From the NCBI GenBank assembly GCA_035771175.1, contig CM069597.1, positions 7,847,001 to 7,911,000 of the forward strand: a DNA stretch of 64,000 nucleotides, written 5' to 3'. This DNA comes from Paratinospora sagittata (lineage: Eukaryota; Streptophyta; Magnoliopsida; Ranunculales; Menispermaceae). The position numbers were made by a program, and so were the translations under genes. This document shows, in pieces, positions 58,601 to 64,000 of this stretch. Under the pieces are notes generated by a model that ran no database searches, was not told the DNA's origin, and saw nothing but the letters and a program-made list of their open reading frames with translations. Each line of letters begins with the position of its first letter. Within the stretch, counting starts at the first letter, position 1.

Positions 58601-60351
58601 ACTTCAAGAGGGTACAATGCTGGTGATTCATTTCCGTCACCAAGGGATAACGCTCGAAGTTGTGACTTGAGAAGTGCAACTGTTGATTTGTGTATTCATT
58701 TCCTTGTTCCCTGAATCTTGACAAGCTCTCTTGTAGGCAAGGTTAACTGAACTTGCTTCTTCATACAGTCGATCTTTGCATTCAGTGGTGCTAGCCAGTC
58801 CATGCCGAGGATGATGTCGAAGTCTTCAATATCCATCACAAAAAGATCTGCATATATTATCTGTTCCGACATACGAAGCTCACATCGCGAACACTGCAAG
58901 TTCACGTCAGTACCAGATCCGAACGGTGATGTGACATGGAGTGTGATGTTTGTGGGTTCAGGATGCCGGCCTAAATGTCTTACCAATGCCGACGATATAA
59001 AAGAATGCGTAACACCTGAATCAAACAAAACATGCACCATTGTATTGAACAAAGGAAAGGTACCTTCGACTACATTGTTGTCTGGGAGGGGTTGTTGAGC
59101 GATGGCAAATGCTCTGCCCTGATTCCGCTGACCCTGGTTCTGCTGGTTCTGCCTGGGTTGGGCATTTGCAGCAGGTGGTGCTTGTTGGACTGGAACAAAG
59201 GGAATAGGTTGCTGAAGGTGCAAACAGGCATATTTTACGTGGCCCTGCTGGGTGCAGTTGAAACAAGTCAGCCTGTACTGGTGATTGTTTTGCTGGCCAT
59301 GTTGATTGTTCTGCTGGCCTTGCTGATTGTGGTGTCGACCACCACCTCTGCCATTGTCGTTTCTACGGCCACCCCTTCCATAACGACCTCCACGGCCATG
59401 ATTTCAGATACCCTGATGGTTAGGGTTAGAAGGTTCAACCGCAGGTGTTGTTGCTTCATTCTTAGAAACAGGGGCTGGGAGGGCTGGGTTTTGATTATAG
59501 TAGGGCTTCTTCTTGTTGCCCTATTGCAAGCCCTGTTGAGAAAACGTTGCAGACCGTTTCCCTTATTCATTCTCTGTTCGTGCATGATCTTCTCTTGTTC
59601 AAAGCTCATGGCCTTGTCAACGACCTCCATGTAAATCTTGAGATCCAAGATCGACAAGGCTTGTCAAATATCATGGCGAAGGCCATTATAGAATTTCTCA
59701 GTCTTATCTTGCTCTGTGGAGATGGTGGAAAGAGAGTAGACTGATAATTCTTTGAACTTGCCAGCATATTCCCTGACCGTCATGGTGTCTTGGTATAACT
59801 TAACGAATTCCTGGCGCTTCTGCCTCTTCACTGCGCCAGGAAAATACTCATCAATAAACATTGACTGTTATCCACCATGTGTTTGCCCCACTAACCAGTT
59901 GGTAGATCGCTAGTGGAATTTCTCGAGTCTCATCGACTCTCATTGCATCAAGAGCCTTCTTTGACTCATCCAGCCACTTTTGCACCTCGTCAACATCAAT
60001 GGTGCCAGCAAAAGTAAGAGGTTGTAGCCTCTTGTATTTAGTAATCTGGTCGATTTGAGATTCCGACCCAAATCTTACAGGTGCCTGAACCGTGGCAACT
60101 TGACTGGTCGTGTTCTCACGAACGGCTGTTTGAAAAGTGGCTTTCATCGCCTCAATAAATCTGGCGAAGAAGGTTTCCATGCTTGAAGGCATGGCAAAGG
60201 GTGCGAGTGGGGGTGGTATTTCCTGCCCAAATGTAGTGGCAGTGTCGGGTGTGGCCTGTGCTGTTGTCGGAGGTGGCGGTTCCTGAATCTCAGGAGGTAC
60301 CTCCACTGCTGGTCGAACAATACGTGGCCTTCCTCTCTTCCTAGTTTACAT
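55698..60351 (-). pseudogene. Gypsy-D gag-pol (Ty3/gypsy, Tekay-like chromovirus), best-preserved pol blocks
   Basis: The gag ATG (60351) is followed at once by TAA, then the family's basic RGRPR-type stretch. A deletion of about 50 bp near 59866 removes part of gag. The zinc knuckle (about 59221-59265) is intact here: CFNCTQQGHVKYAC. Protease VLFDSGVTHSF is at about 59035. RT (58480-57700) has one frame break near 58340 and an active-site change: [10 protein letters not shown], with the first Asp of the DD pair replaced by Gly (codon at 58023-58025). RNase H to integrase zinc is open for 357 codons (57956-56883). The integrase core to chromodomain is open for 345 codons (56735-55698, stop at 55698), with a few residues missing after KGQDA. 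Confidence 0.93.
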
Positions 60352-61133
60352 TTTCTCACTGGCAAGGAGAAAATAAAACCAAGATTTAGGAACTGTAGCC
60401 AAGTATAATGTTATAGTATGCTTAGCAACAATTTCGAGAGTACTGTCATGTTAAAATCACTTATTTTTCTAAGTATAGTGTAAGGTTTTTGTTGAGGAAT
60501 CACAAAATCTTATATATCTCCTATGTTTGGCCATGGTGTAAAAACAAACAAGGTTAGAATGTTTATATAATAAGTACAAAACTTTGCAAGTATTTCAAAT
60601 GATTTGGTTATGGTCTTTGTGAACATACATATATATTTCATTGAAATCCATACGAGTCATAAGAATTCTAAGATTTGCCTCGGTAAATATCCTAATCTAA
60701 CGTTCTATCGCAATCTTATGCATTCAAACTCTTACTCTTAGTCTTTTCGATCATTATCCAGCTTCGTGTGTCCCATACCACATGAATTTGGTAATAAGGG
60801 TGTCAACCAAGTTAAGTTGTATGAACACGGTCTCTAAAAACATTGGTTGAATAGAAGTTCACTAATAGTATCTTCCAAGTTTACTCGTCCCATACCGTGT
60901 AAACTTAGTGATAATGTTAGTAATGCAACTTTCTCCAAATGTTTCTTTTCACACAAGGTCATGGGTTTTCTTACTTCCACATTTTATTTAGTATCCTCCA
61001 ATTTTGTTATGTCCCATACCATTCCAAAGTTAGTGATACAAAAGAAAGAATGGTTGTAAGTCAGCCCACCAAAGATAGTCTTTAAACAAAACATTTCATT
61101 TATATATAAAAGAAAAATTTACAATGCCAGTAA
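60352..61133 (-). other. Gypsy-D spacer between ORF1 and gag, with phased repeats
   Basis: The inverted GTCCCATACC motif appears at 60771-60780, about 60888-60897 and 61011-61020, the same three repeats as in Gypsy-C at similar spacing. No long frame. Confidence 0.6.
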
Positions 61134-62717
61134 TCAATCTTGATTTTCCTGCCTACTACTGCTCCTTCTAGATCTCCTGCTAGGTACAGAACGACTACTA
61201 ATAGAAGGTTGAGAGTTTGCTCGCTTTGCTTCAGAGTTTTGCATACGTGTTAATATATTATTTTGAGTCTCTCTCATTTTCGCCATATTGGATGTCATTT
61301 CATTTAACCGTTCAAATAGGTTAGTCGATTGGCCCATTGGTGGTTGATGGGTTGATTTTCCCATAGGTGGAGAGTAGGCCATAGGCATTGGGGGAAAGCA
61401 TTGGTTGTACGGGTGATTCATAGGTGAAAGGTAATTGTTTTGATTGTACGGGGATCCCCTAACTGGAACCCCTTGTATATTTGGATTTGTTTGAGGTGAA
61501 AAATTTTGACACAGTGGGCTCACTGGGATGTTCTGTCCTCCAAAATTTGGTGCCGCCCAATACTGTTGTTGTTGGGTTACAGGAACTTGCGGGAATGGCT
61601 GACATGGTACCTCAGGTGTCGGAAACCTTTGGTACGACGTGTTGCCCTGAGTTGGCATGTTCCAAGCAGGTAGATTTGCTTGAGTACTTTGTCTATTTTG
61701 AGGTTGATTAGGTTGGTAAATGAATCTTCCTCAGTGAATAGACGATCGGTTGGATCATTATTTGGGGGTACGTTTGACGTGGGATTCTGATTTGACTCAT
61801 TATTTGGTGCTTCTCTGACCGGAATCTTGCGTCGACTTTTTTGAAGGCAACGTCCATGCTTGTCTCTCATTCTCTCGGCATTTCCTTTTGTTGTGCCGAA
61901 TACTTCCTCATCAGTTACCCCTTCCCTTGGGACATATATCTTGAAGATAGAAGATGTTGTAATTGGCTCAATGATTTGTCTCAAAGTCCCATCAAAAGTG
62001 TCGATGTTTGCTTCGTATAGCATCCTCATGATCAAGACTCCGTAACCGAGGAATTCCTTTCTCAAAGGGTTTTGAATCATCCTCAACATTTGTTGGATGA
62101 TAATGTGTGGTAGGGAGACCTTTATTTCCTTGTCTATGCAATATAACACGAGAAGTTGGGCCCTTGATATAGTGTCATTAGCCCCCCTTTCTGGCAAGAT
62201 GTTGCCGAACACGATCTTTCCAAGGCCGGCAAGAGATGGCTTAAGATAATTGTTTGGGAGGTTGGTGTACATCGATTGAGTGTATGGCTCTTTGGTGAGG
62301 GAATTGAATAATTGTTCATTAGACTCCGCGATCTCTGTAATTGTCTGGGGTTCATGTGGATCAATAATTCTCTCATCAATCGGAATCTCCATAAGTCGAG
62401 CAATAATCTTGATGTTGATAAGGAATTTTTATTCCCATTACTGTTGTCTCCGAAACAAGGTTGATCCATTCTTCTTGAAGTCTCACGCAATTCATGGCTT
62501 CGTAGAAAGATCTCACTAAGCTATAAGAGACATGACCCTCAACTTTCGTTATGTTCAACCAACCCAGAGTTGCGAGTTTGTCGTGAAGGATTGGGCGGAG
62601 GTGGAGATCTCTATTGTCGATGCTCCTCATAGTCATAACCTCCCTCTTGAACAATTCCTTGAGTCTAGTGGGAATTGGTTCCCTACTACTGGAAGTTGCT
62701 CATTCACTTGAGGCCAT
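61134..62717 (-). pseudogene. Accessory ORF1 of Gypsy-D, nearly full length
   Basis: The ATG at 62717 is followed by an in-frame TGA at codon 6. After a further shift near 62420, a 271-codon frame (62392-61577) covers the MEIPIDERIIDPHEPQT block, SNEQLFNSL, LPHIIIQQMLRMIQNPLRKE and a KHGRCLQKSRRK basic patch. The last 174 codons (61658-61134) hold a Pro/Gln-rich tract, a short coiled segment (NLFERLNEMTSNMAKMRETQ) and a Ser/Arg-rich tail (SRSVPSRRSRRSSSRQ). With about 527 codons it shows the intended length of the family's ORF1 best. Confidence 0.74.
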
Positions 62718-62849
62718 TCTTTGCTGAAAAGAAAATTAATTTGTGAAAGACACAAAATATATTCATAACATTTTTAAGATTTATGCCTTGTCAGTTGGAT
62801 AATATTTTATATTCTTTATGTTTATGCCATCATTTAATCCAAATTTTTC

Positions 62850-63782
62850 TATCGGCAATATGATATAATATATATCATATTCATATATGAATGTATAGAT
62901 ATATATATTTAATCATAACTATATATAGTTTTCATAAATCAACTATATATATATTTGAAATTAAACTATATAAAAATCATATATAGTTTTCTTAGATATA
63001 TATTTAATACAAATCTTAACTATATATAATTCATATATATATACTTCTAAAGATATATATATCTAATAACATTTTTCATTCAAATTTTTCATCTATAATA
63101 TGATATATATATATATATATATATATATCTCATATATTCCAAGGTATATAGATATACATATTCAATCATAACTATACATATAGTTTTTAATAAATCATGA
63201 CTATATGTATATTTAAATCAAACTATATAAAAATCATATAGTTTTCTAGATATATATTTAATATAAATCTCAACTACATATAATTGACATATATATATAT
63301 AGTTCTAAAAAAAAATTTCATTCAAATTTTTCATCAATTATATGATATATATATATATATATCTCATATATACTAAGGTATATAGATATATATTCAATCA
63401 TAACTATACATATAGTTTTTAATAAATCATGACTATATGTATATTTAAATCAAACTATATAAAAAATCATATAGTTTTCTAGATATATATTTAATATAAA
63501 CTTCACTATATATAATTGACATATATATATAGTTCTAGAGATATATATATATCTAATAAAAATTTTCATTCAAAATTTTTTCATTATCAACATGGTATAT
63601 ATATATCTCCTATATGCATAGATTTATAGATATATATATTTAATCATGACAATATATATAGTTTTCATTAATCATAACTATATATATATTTCTAAACTAT
63701 ATAAAACTATATAGTTTTCTTAGATATATATTTAATACAAATCTTAACTATATATAATTCATATATATATATATAGTTATAA

Positions 63783-63856
<74 letters not shown>

Positions 63857-63880
63857 AATGAAATTTTTCTTCCCCTAATT
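62850..63880 (-). repeat. AT minisatellite in Gypsy-D leader (about four units)
   Basis: TAGTTTTCT(T)AGATATATATTTAAT recurs at about 62984, 63239, 63472 and 63712, a period of 233-255 bp. Each unit contains a GATTTTTATA/(AT)n part and a TTCATTCAAATTTTTCAT block. A long pure (AT)n run lies at 63786-63854. Confidence 0.8.
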
Positions 63881-63909
63881 TGGTGGACTTGGGCGGGCCG
63901 TGGACCGTA

Positions 63910-63922
63910 CTCTCTGATACCA
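63910..63922 (-). promoter_or_regulatory. Primer-binding site, Gypsy-D
   Basis: CTCTCTGATACCA is the reverse complement of the family PBS, five bases from the LTR edge at 63928. Confidence 0.88.
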
Positions 63923-63927
63923 TTAAA

Positions 63928-64000
63928 TGTCACACCCCGCTTGGACGAGCCTAAACCGGCGGTACACTCGCGGACGGGGCACGCATTTGGAATAATAACA
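63928..64000 (-). repeat. Gypsy-D 5' LTR (only its end is in the window)
   Basis: TGTCACACCCCGC... is the inverted LTR terminus (TGTGACA on the minus strand), matching the last ~73 bp of the other family LTRs (the GCGTGCCCCGTCCGCGAGTG block). The rest lies beyond the right edge. Confidence 0.92.

Larger units (their letters stand above)
55341..64000 (-). mobile_element. Gypsy-D, minus-strand member of the gypsy family, 3'-truncated
   Basis: Read right to left: 5' LTR (from 63928, running off the window), PBS, long AT leader, ORF1, spacer, gag-pol, then ORF3, which breaks off at 55341 within its basic Pro-rich region. No PPT or 3' LTR follows. It faces Gypsy-C, so the two form a large inverted pair of about 8.5-kb arms separated by the C LTR and 1.6 kb. 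Confidence 0.92.

Noticed and set aside
63748..63933. Frame with a long Tyr-Ile repeat
   Set aside because: It is a translation of the (AT)n microsatellite in the Gypsy-D leader.

Overview
This window is plant nuclear DNA, almost certainly from a flowering plant (an AT-rich dicot-like sequence). It consists of nested, decayed transposable elements plus one endogenous pararetrovirus. The evidence is Ty1/copia and chromodomain Ty3/gypsy elements of plant type primed by initiator-Met tRNA, a tRNA-derived SINE, a LINE with a plant-type zf-RVT and RNase H tail, and a caulimovirid copy. I see no supported host gene, rRNA, tRNA or CRISPR array. The species cannot be named from this sequence.

Layout. 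(1) 1-21316: a Ty1/copia element on the + strand (Copia-1; its 5' LTR runs off the left edge). Its 3' LTR is split by a minus-strand Ty1/copia (Copia-2, 7973-20970). Copia-2's gag is in turn split near codon 27 by a + strand Ty3/gypsy element (Gypsy-A, 12170-20137). (2) 21317-40280: pieces of one probable LINE, split first by the pararetrovirus (about 22436-30242) and then by Gypsy-B (30854-39779). (3) 40281-42740: AT-rich DNA with a long fold-back repeat that carries a SINE, then a second SINE-like unit. (4) 42741-53767: Gypsy-C, the most complete copy of the gypsy family. (5) 53768-55340: unassigned AT-rich DNA. (6) 55341 to the right edge: Gypsy-D on the minus strand, lacking its 3' end.

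The four gypsy copies A-D are one family, and it is the most interesting thing here. It has LTRs of about 1.4 kb beginning TGTAATACCC and ending TGTGACA. The internal order is: PBS, AT-rich minisatellite leader, accessory ORF1 (about 500 codons), a non-coding spacer with three phased repeats, gag-PR-RT-RH-INT-chromodomain, accessory ORF3 (165 codons), PPT. ORF1 resembles plant 'putative transposon protein' domains and ends in a Ser/Arg-rich tail. ORF3 has no family I recognise. Neither belongs to the standard gag-pol set. No copy has an intact gag-pol; only ORF3 of Gypsy-A reads through intact. Gypsy-A and Gypsy-C share the same disabling RT mutations, which implies that copying continued from an already defective master, presumably with proteins supplied in trans.

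The pararetrovirus is close to one genome unit (about 7.8 kb) and much more AT-rich than its surroundings. It shows small coiled-coil ORFs, a fused movement-coat-protease-RT-RNase H polyprotein, a downstream viroplasmin-like ORF, and a TATA box followed about 155 bp later by a poly(A) signal. All its large ORFs are broken by stops and frameshifts.
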